From Azolla caroliniana (Eukaryota > Polypodiophyta): a stretch of DNA of 64,000 nt. The stretch lies in assembly GCA_043228905.1 (NCBI GenBank), contig JBHGNT010000015.1, positions 2,170,001-2,234,000 of the forward strand, read 5' to 3'. The notes under the pieces are model-generated. The model saw nothing but the letters and a program-made list of their open reading frames with translations, searched no databases and was not told the DNA's origin. Positions 1 to 10,586 of this stretch are shown one piece after another. Position 1 is the first letter of the stretch, and every line of letters begins with the position of its first letter. Position numbers and translations under genes: made by a program.

Positions 1-414
1 GTGCGCCGTCCGCACTTCCACCGGCCTGTCTGGTTCTACCTCCATCGACAGCCTCTTCCTCTTCACCAAGTCCACGATGGAGTCGTGGAACTCCTTCTTG
101 GCTATCCCGAGCACCTCTTGCAACGACAGTTCCACCTTGCTGTCAAGGATTCGTTCTTTCAGGACCTTTCGTAGGTCCGTGGTCCTTTCGATCTCCGTGC
201 CCAACCAGTATCCGGCCTTCTTGTGGTTATCCCAGGCACTGGACTCACCGGCCTCGTTCCGTTTCGGCCCGAATCGGGTTTTGTATCTCTGTGAGGGTCC
301 GGTCCCTCCGTTTTTACCTACCCGTTTGTCTTCAACCAGAGTCTCGTAGTTCTGGCAAGCTGCTTCGACGAAACCCGTCTTTTCTTCGACCGGGTCACTC
401 CACCCGGTTACCTC
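1..414 (-). pseudogene. Gy-A gag-protease linker fragment
   Basis: Read on the minus strand, this is homologous to Gy-B 7990-8413. It shows the stretch EVTGWSDPVEEKTGF at the right end and then a region matching STEIERTTDLRKVL and AKKEFHDSIVDLVKRKRL. It connects the gag zinc knuckle to the aspartic protease in this family. About 195 bp that Gy-B has between the zinc-knuckle region and EVTGW are missing at the Co-1 junction. The fragment is cut by the window edge. Confidence 0.75.
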
Positions 415-1137
415 CATACGCAGAAAACAGGAAACAAATGCACGACACGAAGTGAGAGAAGATACACACAATACACAGGAGCTTTACGTGGAAAACCCCA
501 AACTAGGGCAAAAACCACAGCAGCCCACATGCTGCAAACTGTCACTATGTATGAAAATGTACAAAACATTGAGTTCACAAAGGCAACGACCTCGTGCTCA
601 CGATCTTCGCCACAAGCGGAGATTACAACAGAGGCAGCGACCTCTTTCTCTCTCTCCCTCTCTCTGTACATTGTTACGTGCTCTCTCTATTCTTGCACCA
701 ACAAGAATGATAACTACACTAAAAGTTTGCCCTAAGTCATATTTATACTAATATGACTTTTCAGCTATTTACAAATATAGCCTCGATGAACTCTCAGAAA
801 ACATATTTAAGAATATGTCTCTTCATCCGCTTCATACCAGGTCTGCACCATCCGGCTCTCCGTAGCTGGGTACTCCTCATCCGGTCTTCACTGGGTCTGT
901 ATCATCCGGCTCTCCGTAGCCGGGTGCTCCTCATCCGGTTCTCACCGGGCCTGCACCATCCAGCTCTCCGTAGCCGGGTACTCCTTATCCGGTCTTCACC
1001 GGGTCTGTATCATCCGGCTCTCCGTAGCCGGGTGCTCCTCATCCGGCTCTCACCGGCCTGTATCATCCGGCTCTCCGTAGCCGGGTACTCCTCATACCGT
1101 TTCTCCCTTCACATCCGGAGGGACCTGTCTCCCAACA
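415..1137 (-). repeat. Co-1 3' LTR (terminally truncated)
   Basis: On the minus strand it starts TGTTGGGAGACAGG at 1137 and matches the 5' LTR until CTGCGTATG at 415. The last 58 bp of the 5' LTR (5223-5280) are absent. A TATA-like TATAAATA lies near 741-750, with a CT-rich tract at about 640-668. Confidence 0.85.
849..1100. repeat. 54-bp minisatellite in the Co-1 3' LTR
   Basis: Five units start at 849, 903, 957, 1011 and 1064, each beginning CATCCGGCTCTCCGTAG or a close variant. Every unit holds two related half-units that begin CATCCGG. Because 54 is a multiple of three, the array translates as a spurious repetitive open frame. Confidence 0.9.
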
Positions 1138-1150
1138 AACTCCCCCTTCA
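1138..1150 (-). other. Co-1 polypurine tract
   Basis: The minus strand reads GTGAAGGGGGAGTT directly before the LTR start TGTTGGG. This is the expected position and composition for the plus-strand primer. Confidence 0.8.
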
Positions 1151-2962
1151 CTCCGGCATGGGGTGTCTTACCAGTCCGATCCTCTTCCGGCATGCGTCCA
1201 GCTTGTCGGGTGTCAGCACTTTGGTTAGCATATCTGACCCGTTCTCGGCCGTGTGGATCTTCGTCAGTGTGAACTCCTGGTCGTCTACTCTTTCCCGGAT
1301 CTAGTGATACCTCCGCTGTATATGCTTCGTCCGGGAATGGTAGGCCGCATTCTTAGCAAGGTGGATGGCACTTTGACTGTCGCAATAGAGTCAGTATTCC
1401 TCTTGCCGTATACCGAGCTCACCGATGAAGTCCTTCATCCATAAGATTTCCTTGCCGGCTTCCATAGCTGCCATGTACTCCGCCTCCATAGTTGACAATG
1501 CAACCGTCTTCTGCAGCCTCGACTGCCACAAAACAGCTCCCCCTGCATATGTCATCACATACCCGGAAGTAGACCGGCTGGTATCCACATCAGCCGACAT
1601 GTCCGAATCGGTGAAACCGTCCAGTTGAGGTTTTCCGGAGCTGAATCAGAGACACATATTTGAAGTGCCTTTCAAATACCGGAGTATCCACTTGACCGCG
1701 TTCCAGTGCTCCTTGCCGGGATTGCTTATGAACCAGCTCACCATTCCGACTGCGTATCCTACATCCGGTCGGGTACACACCATTGCGTACATCAAGCTCC
1801 CGACGGCAGAGGCATATGGGATCTTCATCATATCCGCCTTCTCTGCTTTCGTCTTCAGGCTTTGCTTGCCGGATAGCCTGCATTTTGCCGGAATCGTCGA
1901 TCCGACCGGTTTCGCATCTGACATGTTGAACCGGTGAAGCACCTTTGTCACGTACTTCTCCTGTGACAGCCATAATTGCTTCGCTGACCGCTCCCGAATG
2001 ATGTGCATCCCCAGCATTTGTCTTGCCGGACCCAAGTCTTTCATTGAGAAGGTCCGGTTGAGAGCCTTCTTCAGCATCCGTATTTTGACTTGGTCCCGTC
2101 TGACGATCAACATGTCATCCATGTACAGAAGGAGTATTAGGAAGTCGCCTCCTTCGAACTTCTTCACAAACACACAGTGATCGGCCTGTGTCTTGTGGTA
2201 CCCTTGATCGGTCATGAAGGAGTCGAACTTCCGGTACCATTGGCGGGGGGCCTACTTCAACCTGTAGAGGCTCTTCTTCAGCCGGCAAACCAAGTGCTCT
2301 TCCCTTTCTCCACAAATCCTTCCGGTTGCTGCATGTAGATCTCCTCTTCGAGGTCGCCGTGAAGGAATGTTGTCTTCACGTCTAGCTGCTCTACCTCAAG
2401 GTCCATGATTGCCGCTATACTCAGCACCGTCCGGATGGAGGTCATCTTTACTACCGGGGCAAATATCTCGTCGAAGTCCACACCCTTCTTCTGCTGGAAC
2501 CCTTCACCACGATCTTGGCTTTGTATCTCGGGGGTTTGCCGGCATCTCCCGGTTTCAACTTGTACACCCACTTGTTTCGGAGTGCCCGCTTTCCTTTCGG
2601 CAGCTCCACCAATTCATACGTATGGTTCTCATGCAGGGAATCCATCTCGTCCTGCATGGCACTTAACCACTTTTGGCTGTGGGTGTCATCCTTCGCTTCT
2701 TTGAAGCTTTCTGGCTCCCCCTCATCGGTCAGCAGAACATGCTCTGCATCCGGAAATCTCCGGGGGGCCCTTCTCTCTCTAAGAGGATATCTCCGTCTTT
2801 GGGCTTCGGTAGCCGGTCCTCTATCTGCTCTCCGTCCGAATCCGATTCGGGGTCTTGGCCGATTCCGGTCTCAGCTTCCTCTACCTCTTCTTCTGCCGGT
2901 TCAGTATACTCACCGTAACCGGCTGGTTCCTCGAGTGCTAACCGGTCTCTTGCCGGTTGGGT
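1151..2962 (-). pseudogene. Co-1 reverse transcriptase-RNase H (degenerate)
   Basis: Copia RT followed by RNase H in several frames. RT begins near 2657 (MQDEMDSLHENHTYELVELP, NKWVYKLK), passes LDVKTTFLHGDLEEEIYM near 2400 and reaches the catalytic LLYMDDMLI near 2125 (YMDD, where most copia have YVDD). It continues with FSMKDLGPARQMLGM. RNase H shows STSGYVMTYAGGAV and ALSTMEAEYMAA at 1391-1600, then a tail with SQSAIHLAKN. A stop at 2963, a frameshift near 2770 in a G run, and further breaks near 2450, 2280 and 1640 inactivate it. Confidence 0.85.
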
Positions 2963-5191
2963 CTACTCTTTGTAGAGTCTATCCTTACCGGTCGACTCGG
3001 AGTTCATTATCTTCTTCTCCGACTCCCAGTCGACGAGCGTCTTGTTCTCCATGAAGATAATATCTCGACTCCGGAATACTTTCTTGTCGACCGGGTCCCA
3101 CACTCGGTAGCCGAACTCATCGTCACCGTAACCGAGGAATATGCATGGCCGGGTCTTTGGATCTAACTTTCCTCTCCGGTCCTTAGCTACGTGCACGTAC
3201 GTGAGACACCCGAACACCTTCAGATGCCGGTAAGATACTTCCTTACCGGTCCACACTCTCTGCGGCGTGTCTCCGTCCAAGGGTACTGAGGGTGATCTAT
3301 TTATCACGTATGTCGCCGTCGACTGTGCCTCAGTCCAAAACTTCTTGGGTAGTTTTGCATGCGCTAGCATACTCCGGACCCTCTCCATTATGGTCCGGTT
3401 CATCCTCTCGGCCAGTCCGTTTAGTTCCGGCGTCTTCGGCACGGTAAATTTGAGCCGGATTCCCTTCGAGCGGCAGTACTCCTCGAACTGCCCCCAGTAC
3501 TCTCCTCCGTTATCTGCTCGAACCGCCTTCAGCTTCCGGCCGGTTTCTCTTTCCACTCTCGCGTGGAGCTCTTTGAAGACGGATAACACCTGATCCTTCG
3601 TCTTCAACGGTGTGGCCCACAGCTTCCGGCTGTGGTCATCTATGAACGTCACAAAGTACTGCACTCCGGCATGTGACTTCGTGTCTACTTGACAAACATC
3701 CGTATGCACCAACTCCAGTGGTGCATTACGTCTCATTGGTGGCCTTGGTCGGAAGGAGGTCCGGTTCTGCTTACCGGCCAGACAATCAGTGCACTTCTCC
3801 AAGTGCACGTTCTTCACTGGAATGAGGTTGTCCTCTGCAAGCCTCTTCATCCCCTTCTCACTCATGTGACACAACCTCTTGTGCCACAGCTCACCGGCAG
3901 TGTCGGATGCCACATTCACTTCTCCCGGGCATAACCGGGCATTCATCAGGTACAACGTGTTGACCTTCCGGGCCCGAGCCACAATCAGGCTCCCTTTGTT
4001 GAACTTCATGACACCGTTCCGGATGCTACCCGTGTAGCCTTCATCATCTAGCCGACCGGCTGATATCAGGTTCAGTCGAACCTCCGGAACGTGTCGAACA
4101 TCCTTCAGCAGCAATTTGCATCCGGTTCGTGTTGTCAGCCACACGTCTCCTATGCCGACAATTCGGCATGTACCTTCATTCCCCATCCGGACACAGCCGT
4201 GATCACCGGCTGAGTAGGATGACAAGCATTTCCGGTCCGGGGTAAGGTGGAACGACGCTCCGGAGTCTACCACCCAGGTCATCTCGTCACCGGCAAGGTT
4301 TATCTCACTGTCCTCGGTGATGAGCATCAACTCTTCTTCACTTGCCGCGATTGTCGTCGTTCCCTTCCGGTCCGTCCCCTTCCGGTCTTTACCATTCCGG
4401 TCCAGGGTCTGCTTCGAATCGGTACCATCGGTTTCCTTGACTTTACGGAAATGCCGACAGTTCTTTTGGAAGTGCCCCGGCTTGCCGCAATAGAAGCAAG
4501 TGGGCCTCCCCCTTGACTTTGACCGTGTCCCCGACTTCTCCCGGTTCTGGGGACTACGGTTTCTATGTCTTCCGCGTTCTGATTCGGTAAGGAGCGCTTT
4601 GGAGTCGGAGCTCGTATCTTTATCTTTCCGACGCGCCTCCTCATCTAGCAAGCTCGACTTTACTCTTGCTAGGGATAACCGCTTTCCTTCCGGCCCGGCG
4701 TTGCCCAAAGTGACAACCAACGTCTCCCAGCTATCCGGAAGGGAACCGAGCAGGAGTAGCGCAAGTACCTCATCGGCGAGAGGTACTTCCAATGAAGTTG
4801 CCTGGTGAATCAGCCCCTGGAAGGCATTCATGTGCTCCGCCATGCTGGAGCTATCTTGGTACCGGAGTCTTACTAGCTTCCGGAATACCGAAACCTGGTT
4901 AACAACATTTTTGTTTTGAAACATTATGCTGATCTTCTCCCAGACCTCATGAGCCTTGCTCTCTTCATTGAAGTTGTTGTACAGGCTCATGTCGATGAAG
5001 CACCGTATGTATGCCGTTGTCTTCATGTGCATCACCTCCCATATCGCGGTGTCGATTTTGTCCGGTCTCTTGTCCCCGAACTGAACCGGCAGCCAGAGGT
5101 CTTTGACCACGAGCATGTCCCTCATCTTCGACTTCCACACTGAGTAGTTGGAGCCGGTGAACTTGAACATGCCGCCAAACGATTCGTCCAT
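2963..5191 (-). pseudogene. Co-1 gag-protease-integrase polyprotein
   Basis: An open frame of about 743 codons. I chose the Met at 5191 (MDESFGG) because it lies just inside the PBS; the frame is open slightly upstream, but that part overlaps the LTR end. In order: UBN2-type gag, CCHC knuckle CFYCGKPGHFQKNC, protease motif VVDSGASFHLT, GAG-pre-integrase LWHKRLCHMSEKGM with CTDCLAGKQ, integrase with HTDVCQ, ADNGGEYW and NGLAERMNR for the D,D,E triad, and the tail FLGYGDDEFGYRVWDP. A TAG at 2963-2965 cuts it from RT. This half looks complete; the lesions lie in RT. Confidence 0.88.
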
Positions 5192-5208
5192 TTTTCTGTG
5201 TCGATTTC

Positions 5209-5220
5209 GCTCTAATACCA
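5209..5220 (-). other. Co-1 primer-binding site (initiator tRNA-Met type)
   Basis: The minus strand reads TGGTATTAGAGC, one change from the common copia PBS TGGTATCAGAGC. Two bases separate it from a CA that would end the 5' LTR at 5223, and this fixes the true LTR end. Confidence 0.8.
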
Positions 5221-5222
5221 CT

Positions 5223-6019
5223 TGACGGGAACTCAAGCGCTCCTTATGTCCAACGCCCGGCCACAACCGAGCTTCTTTTCATACGCAGAAAACAGGAAAC
5301 AAATGCACGACACGAAGTGAGAGAAGATACACACAATACACAGGAGGTTTACGTGGAAAACCCCAAACTAGGGGAAAAACCACGGCAGCCCATACGCTGC
5401 AAACTGTCACTATGTAGTAATGTACAAAACAGTGAGTTCACAGAGGCAACGACCTTGTGCTCACGATCTTTGCCACAGGCGGCGGTTACAACAGAGGCAG
5501 CGACCTCTTTCTCTCTCTCCCTCTCTCTGTACACTGTTACGTGCTCTCTCTATTCTTGCACCAACAAGAATGACAACTACACTAAAAGTTTGCCCTAAGT
5601 CATATTTATACTAATATGACTTTTCAGCTATTTACAAATATAGCCTCGATGAACTCTCAGAAAACATTTTTACGAATATGTCTCTTCATCCGGTTCATAC
5701 CGGGTCTGCACCATCCGGCTCTCCGTAGCTGGGTACTCCTCATCCGGTCTTCACCGGGTCTGTATCATCCGGCTCTCCATAGCGAGGTGCTCCTCATCCG
5801 GTTCTCACCGGGCCTGCACCATCTGGCTCTCCGTAGCCGGTTACTCCTCATCCGGTCTTCACCGGGTCTGTATCATCCGGCTCTCCGTAGCCGGGTGCTC
5901 CTCATCCGGTTCTCACCGGCCTGTATCATCCGGCTCTCCGTAGTCGGGTACTCCTCATACCGTTTGTTCGTCGGCACTGTTCTTCTCCCTTCACATACGG
6001 AGGGACCTGTCTCCCAACA
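5223..6019 (-). repeat. Co-1 5' LTR (complete)
   Basis: Begins TGTTGGGAGACAGG at 6019 and ends CCCGTCA at 5223, a TG...CA repeat of 797 bp. It carries a five-unit 54-bp minisatellite (5712-5963) matching the 3' LTR, and an extra segment of about 18 bp near 5964-5985. The unit number is the same in both LTRs. Confidence 0.85.
5712..5963. repeat. 54-bp minisatellite in the Co-1 5' LTR
   Basis: Units start at 5712, 5766, 5820, 5874 and 5927, with the same half-unit structure as at 849-1100. Confidence 0.9.
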
Positions 6020-7027
6020 CATTCCTCCTCTCCCGTCGTTTCGGTTCAGGGCCCTCCGGGTATCGCTGGCGTGCACCTGACCCTCCCACAGGTACACTAC
6101 CCGGCTTCTCAAAGCCTCCATAAAGTCCCCGCAGTCTTTCCGGATGTGGCCGACCTCGTCGCACCACATGCACCTACTTCCTGCCGGAGGTCGTCGGTCA
6201 CGAGCCTGATCGCCGCCTTCCCTCTGAGCCTGGGCGATCTGGAGATCCTTTACCGCTCGTGTGAACTCCTCTAGAGCTGTTCCCTCGGACGAGCCTCTGA
6301 TCACGCCGGTCGAAGACGAACCGATTTCGAGCCACTCCCGGGTCTCTTCCCTTCGTGCCTGCGGTATTGGTTCGAGCTTCCTTGCTGCGACAGGTCCCGC
6401 TCCGGTCGGCTCTGTATCAGCCCACTCCCACCGTTTGTCAAAACGGCTGTAGACTCTCTTTACCGCGGCCCAGTCGGTCGTCAGCCCGTCTTCGGTTTCC
6501 AGTATGGAGCCAACTTGCCCCCGATCCCGTGTGTCAACCGATTTGACAAACAGTAGGACACGACTTGTGTCCAGAACAGTCTGATCGAGCGCCGAAAGGC
6601 GTGCAAAGCGTTCCTCAAACTCCCGGAGGAGTACCGACGCGTTTCTTCCTTTGTTGGGGGACTCCACCCACTCCATGAAGCTCCGCTTCGAAAGTCGAAG
6701 CGCGTCATCCAGCCCGTATTTCTCCAGGAGCCGTCCTTCGAACTCTTCCCAGGTCCGGCTCTCCACCCGGACCTCGAGCACCTCCGCATGGATGCCCGGC
6801 ATCGCCACTCGAGGGAATCCGGCAAGACGCCTCTCTTCCGGAATATCCCTCATCAACATCTCCGCCCGGTAGGACGCCAAATAACTCGTGGCATCCTTTC
6901 CACTGAACCGGCCGATCGTACCGACGATCGCCTCAATAGCCCTGTCAAGGGAGTCAGTGCCCTCGCGCGCGCTCACTGTCCGGTCCACGGCCGAAGCCAT
7001 GGTCTCTGTAAGATCCGACCCCCTCAT
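6020..7027 (-). pseudogene. Gy-A gag
   Basis: A capsid-nucleocapsid polyprotein of about 336 codons before Co-1 interrupts it. I chose the Met at 7027 (MRGSDLTETM) because the homologous MRGSEL start in Gy-F sits at the same distance from the PBS; an in-frame Met at 7054 overlaps the PBS. The capsid region includes TIGRFSGKDATSYLASY, WEEFEGRLLEKYG and VLLFVKSVD. A CCHC knuckle CMWCDEVGHIRKDC follows near 6150-6190, then ALRSRVVYLWEGQVHA. The frame then runs on into the Co-1 LTR, so the ORF end there is artificial. Confidence 0.85.
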
Positions 7028-7050
7028 CTTCTGCTCCTCTGCCGCCTGTT

Positions 7051-7069
7051 TCACGTCGGGTTCACCAAA
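7051..7069 (-). other. Gy-A primer-binding site
   Basis: The minus strand reads TTTGGTGAACCCGACGTGA directly after the LTR. The same site occurs in E1, E2 and, with one change, in Gy-F. I could not assign the primer tRNA. Confidence 0.75.
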
Positions 7070-7071
7070 TA

Positions 7072-7718
7072 TGTCGCGTTACTACGCGCGTGCGTGAGGA
7101 AACAAGGCGGGACCACCGGGGTCTTGAACCGAAGAGCAGGTGATAGAAAGGGAAAAGAGAAGGAGAGAGACGCCTGGTCACGTATGAACCAAGAAACACA
7201 GGGGCGTGGCCTGCCAACACAGAAACGCGAATGGACACAGAGACAGGGAGACACAAGTGTTTGTATATTAACGAATAACAAGTACACAGTAGAACACGCG
7301 AGCGGCTACAACCGAACAGGCCGGCAAACAGATGCCGATGCCTGTTCGTCTGCGCACGAAATGGGGATAGGATGGAGGTGCTCCCAGAAGCACATGGGCG
7401 TTCCTCGAAGCAGCGCGAGCCTCCCGAAACCTGCAGAGAAGAGCAACAGAGAGCAGACAGAGGAGAAGCGTTCGATTCTGGTCCGACAACACTTCGTCCT
7501 CCTCAATGTGCGATCCCCTCTCCCTGCGTCTCCCTCTCCTTTATAGCGTCAAGAAGGGGCCGTCTCCCCCATTTACTTCCTACCTACCGAATCTAACTAC
7601 CCAGGATCTCTCTCTGTACCTAATTCTCTATTATACACATTAAGAGCGCGCACACGTGACGGGCCGGTTCATGTGCGCTATTCACCGACTGCGCCAGGGG
7701 ACGGTTTTCTTCATGACA
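7072..7718 (-). repeat. Gy-A 5' LTR
   Basis: 647 bp on the minus strand, from TGTCATGAAGAAAACCG at 7718 to CGCGACA at 7072. It is closely related to the solo LTR at 14572-15219. A TATA-like TATAAAGG lies at about 7538-7545. Confidence 0.88.
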
Positions 7719-8750
7719 TCGTGGTATACCTATGGAACGGTCGGGTGCATGCTAGCGAGACCCGAAGGGGACCTGAATGTCGGACGAGGGCGTATGAATC
7801 GGTTGATGGAAGAAGCGGCGGCTCGCCACGTGGAGACCATCCACTACTCGGTGTCGACTGGGATCCGGGTCGGAGGTGGTGAGGCCCGGAAGACGAACGA
7901 AGCCGAATTCTGGCCGCTGATGCTGGAAGGCCTCGCCGGCGCACGACTAAAGAAAGAAGAAGCGGATCGCGCGGACAAACGGGTCCGGGAGGTAACCGGG
8001 TGGAGCGACCCGATCGAAGAGAAGACCGGCTTCGTTGAAGCTGCATGCCAAAACTACAAGGCTCTAGCGGAAGACAAGCGAGTAGGTTAAACCGGAGGGG
8101 CCGGGCCCTTGCAACGGTACGAGACCCGATTCGGTCAAAGGCAGAATGAGGCCGGTGTGACCGGCGCACCGGATAAAGCCAAGAAGGTCGGGTACTGGTT
8201 GAGCACGGAAATTGAAAGGACCACGGACCTGCGAAAGGTCCTGGAGGAACGTATCCTCGATAGCAAAGTGGAATTGTCGCTGAGGGAAGTGCTCGGGATT
8301 GCCAAGAAGGAGTTCCACGACTCCATCGTAGACTTGGTGAAGAGGAAGAGGTTGTCGACAGAGTCAGAGCCGGAGAAGCCGGTGGAAGTGGGAACGATGC
8401 ACATAGAGGACATGGCGCTAGAAGACGAGTTGGCGGAGAGCCACTATTCGAGGCCGCACTTGGCCAGAGCGACCACGGAGACCCTTGTTAAGGTCGGGGA
8501 TGTCTTGGAGCCGGTGGTGGCGTTGGTGGACCACGGTTCAGAAATCAACTTGATGTCCATGGACTTCTACAAAAAGGGGAAATGGCCAATCAGCACCAAA
8601 CGCGGTTGGAAAATACGGGCAGTGTCGCGCGCCACGGAAGAACTACATGGGGTCTGCCCGAACGTACGAGTGAAAATCGGTGATGTCGAGATTGACCAAC
8701 ACTTCTTCGTGCAGGAGACGTCCTCACATCCGGTTATACTAGGAGAACCA
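7719..8750 (+). pseudogene. Gy-B gag C-terminus and aspartic protease
   Basis: Starts in gag after the zinc knuckle (VVYLWNGRVHASETRRG) and continues in a second frame through MNRLMEEAAARHVETIHYS and REVTGWSDPIEEKTGF to a stop at 8088-8090. It resumes near 8109 with TEIERTTDLRKVLEER and AKKEFHDSIVDLVKRK. The protease core is ALVDHGSEINLMS (near 8519-8557), with an Asp-His-Gly in place of the usual DSG/DTG, as in its relatives. It ends SSHPVILGEP at the Co-2 insertion and continues at 14063. Confidence 0.82.
8746..8750 (+). repeat. Target-site duplication of Co-2, left
   Basis: AACCA occurs directly before the Co-2 5' LTR and again at 14063-14067. A perfect 5-bp duplication proves transposition into Gy-B. 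Confidence 0.9.
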
Positions 8751-9260
8751 TGTTGAGAAGCAAGCTCAACATGGTATGCGATGCTTATAGGGAAATAAGC
8801 TATAGTAGTTATTTAGCTACTTGTGAACATAAAGGAGAAACAGCTAATTAGCTACTGACAACTATTTAGCGACTAACAGCTATTTAGCTACTGACAACTA
8901 TTTAGCGATTGATAGCTAATTAGCTACAGGCAGCTAATTAGCTGCATACGTAAGTAACTTATTACTTAGGTAGAAAGTAAGAGAGTAAGAAAAAAGAAGA
9001 AGAAGATATACAGGAAGTAGAACTCTGAGAGAGAGATAGTGAGTATAGAGAGAAAGAACTCAGAGAGTGAGAGCAAGAGAGAGAAACAAACGAGAGCAAG
9101 TAGAGCTCTGCGCATAATGAAATAGAAGAAGTTTTGGCTGCTACAGAGGTAAGTCTCCTTCCCCCTTCCCTTCTGTGTTTGAGCACTAAACGATCTAGCA
9201 CACCACGATCCGCCGCGCACATAAGAAGAGCTCGAGTGCCTTCTTCACGTTTTATTAACA
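8751..9260 (+). repeat. Co-2 5' LTR
   Basis: 510 bp, TGTTGAGAAG to TTATTAACA. It contains six 18-bp tandem units at 8842-8949 and a GA-rich tract at about 9005-9105. The 3' LTR is 54 bp longer because it carries three more units. Confidence 0.92.
8842..8949 (+). repeat. 18-bp tandem array in the Co-2 5' LTR (6 units)
   Basis: Units are variants of AGCTAATTAGCTACTGAC and AGCTATTTAGCGACTGAC. Each contains an AGCTAATTAGCT-like partial palindrome. Confidence 0.88.
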
Positions 9261-9276
9261 TGGTATCAGAGCAGAG
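9261..9276 (+). other. Co-2 primer-binding site
   Basis: TGGTATCAGAGCAGAG directly abuts the 5' LTR. The first 12 bases are the standard initiator tRNA-Met PBS of copia elements. Confidence 0.92.
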
Positions 9277-9389
9277 TTGCTCATAAAGAAGAGTACAGAA
9301 GTGCATAGATCTGAGAAAGGTATATTTCTCTGTTTGCTAATCTGAATCAGAAAGTTACTTGTTGAAGTAATTGTAACAGAAAACCTAGT

Positions 9390-10586
9390 TTGGAAGAGAT
9401 AATGGCTGCAGAGAATGCGGGCCAAATAGTTACAGAGAAACTAGATAAAAACAATTTCCCGGCGTGGAAATTTAGAATGACAAATTTCCTAATGGGGAAA
9501 GGATATTGGGATTACATTGAAGGAGACCTAGAAGAGGCTCCGGAGATCCCAGAAGAAAATGCCACAGCAGCACAGATTAAAGCATTCAAAGATTGGAATC
9601 AAGGGGCAAGGAAGGTAATGCATTGGCTCTCACTTAGCATCTCAGATTCGATGCTTGGGCACATACAGGATGCTATGCTCCCAAAAGAAGCTTGGGACAG
9701 TTTGGTAAAACTGTTTGCAGTAAACACAAAAGCTAGAAAGCTACAGTTGAAGACTGAGCTAAATACCTTAGAAAAAGGTAAGATGTCAATAAATGAGTAT
9801 GCTTTGAAAATAAAGAGCATATGTGAATCACTTGCTTCTATCAATGTAAAGATAGAAGATGATGATAAGGTAGAAATATGCTTGAGAGGCTTGGGACCCC
9901 AATACAAAAGCTTTAAAACCTCTATGCTTACAAGGGATAATATCCCAAGTTTCTCAGATCTGGTTTCAATGCTTGTAGTAGAAGAAAGGAATCAGATGGA
10001 TGATGTAAATAAAGGAAATCTTGAGAATGAGGGGCAAGCCCTATATAATAGTGCCGGAAGAGGCCGAGGAAGAGGCCATGGAAGATTTGGCTCAGCAAGA
10101 ACCCACAATAATGGTTATCAAGGAAGAGGACAACAAACCATTAGAGGAAGAAACAACAACAGAGGCAGGGGGAGCAACCAAGGTAGAGGTAAGCAAACAT
10201 ATGTAAATGATGATGGCTGTTGGTATTGTGGAAAACCAGGCCACACACAGGCTGAATGTTACAAGAAGCAAAATGATGAGCAAAGAGGAAAGAGACAGCA
10301 GAATAACTATGCCCAAACTAGTGAAGATTGTGAAAAAGATGGTGCATTTGTGGTACAACATGAGATAGCAGCAGTGGCTGAAAGCTCACAGAAATGTAAT
10401 GAAGAGTTTACATGGTATGTAGACTCGGGGGCATCTAACCATATGACTGGACATGCAAACTGGTTTGAAAGGTTGACAGAACCAGAGATTCTTGGCTATG
10501 TACAGACGGGTGATAATAGTACTCACCAAATAGAACATGTTGGAGATATTCCATTGTGGGAAGAAAAGGATTGGCAAATGAAATGA
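9390..10586 (+). pseudogene. Co-2 gag-protease
   Basis: One frame of 398 codons. The N-terminal gag domain starts near EKLDKNNFPAWKFRM and carries WDSLVKLF and ICESLASINVKI. A glycine-arginine-rich linker (about residues 218-270) leads to the CCHC knuckle CWYCGKPGHTQAEC, then the protease motif WYVDSGASNHMTG. After HVGDIPLW a deletion changes the frame and the last nine or so residues are out of frame. The gag start at 9390 is the first Met after the PBS; MAAENAG four codons later is also possible. Gag and protease share a frame here, which helps interpret Co-5. Confidence 0.88.

Larger units (their letters stand above)
415..6019 (-). mobile_element. Co-1, Tnt1/Tork-like Ty1/copia retrotransposon
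   Basis: A copia element on the minus strand with two LTRs, an initiator-Met PBS, a purine-rich PPT and gag-PR-INT-RT-RH in copia order. The RT stretch LDVKTTFLHGDLEEEIYM and the zinc knuckle resemble plant Tnt1-type elements. No target duplication is visible: the 3' LTR lacks about 58 terminal bp and the host Gy-A lacks about 195 bp at the same junction. Frameshifts in RT show the copy is dead. Confidence 0.88.
1..7718 (-). mobile_element. Gy-A, Ty3/gypsy retrotransposon, 5' part (interrupted by Co-1)
   Basis: Minus-strand gypsy element. Its 5' LTR (7072-7718), PBS and gag lie at the right, and it runs off the left edge of the window. Co-1 (415-6019) splits it, so Gy-A sequence is 6020-7718 plus 1-414. 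It is the same family as Gy-B and Gy-F. It lies in opposite orientation inside Gy-B, whose gag resumes at 7719. Protease, RT and integrase must lie outside the window. Confidence 0.85.

Noticed and set aside
849-1100. Regular direct repeats that could suggest a CRISPR array
   Set aside because: Units are contiguous 54-bp tandem copies without unique spacers, lie in a retrotransposon LTR and recur in the partner LTR.
753-1304. A 183-codon frame with repeated HHPALRSRVLLIRSS
   Set aside because: It is the translation of the LTR minisatellite, open only because the unit is a multiple of three.
6788-7546. A 252-codon plus-strand frame
   Set aside because: It is antisense to Gy-A gag and runs through the PBS and LTR; no homology or composition supports a gene.
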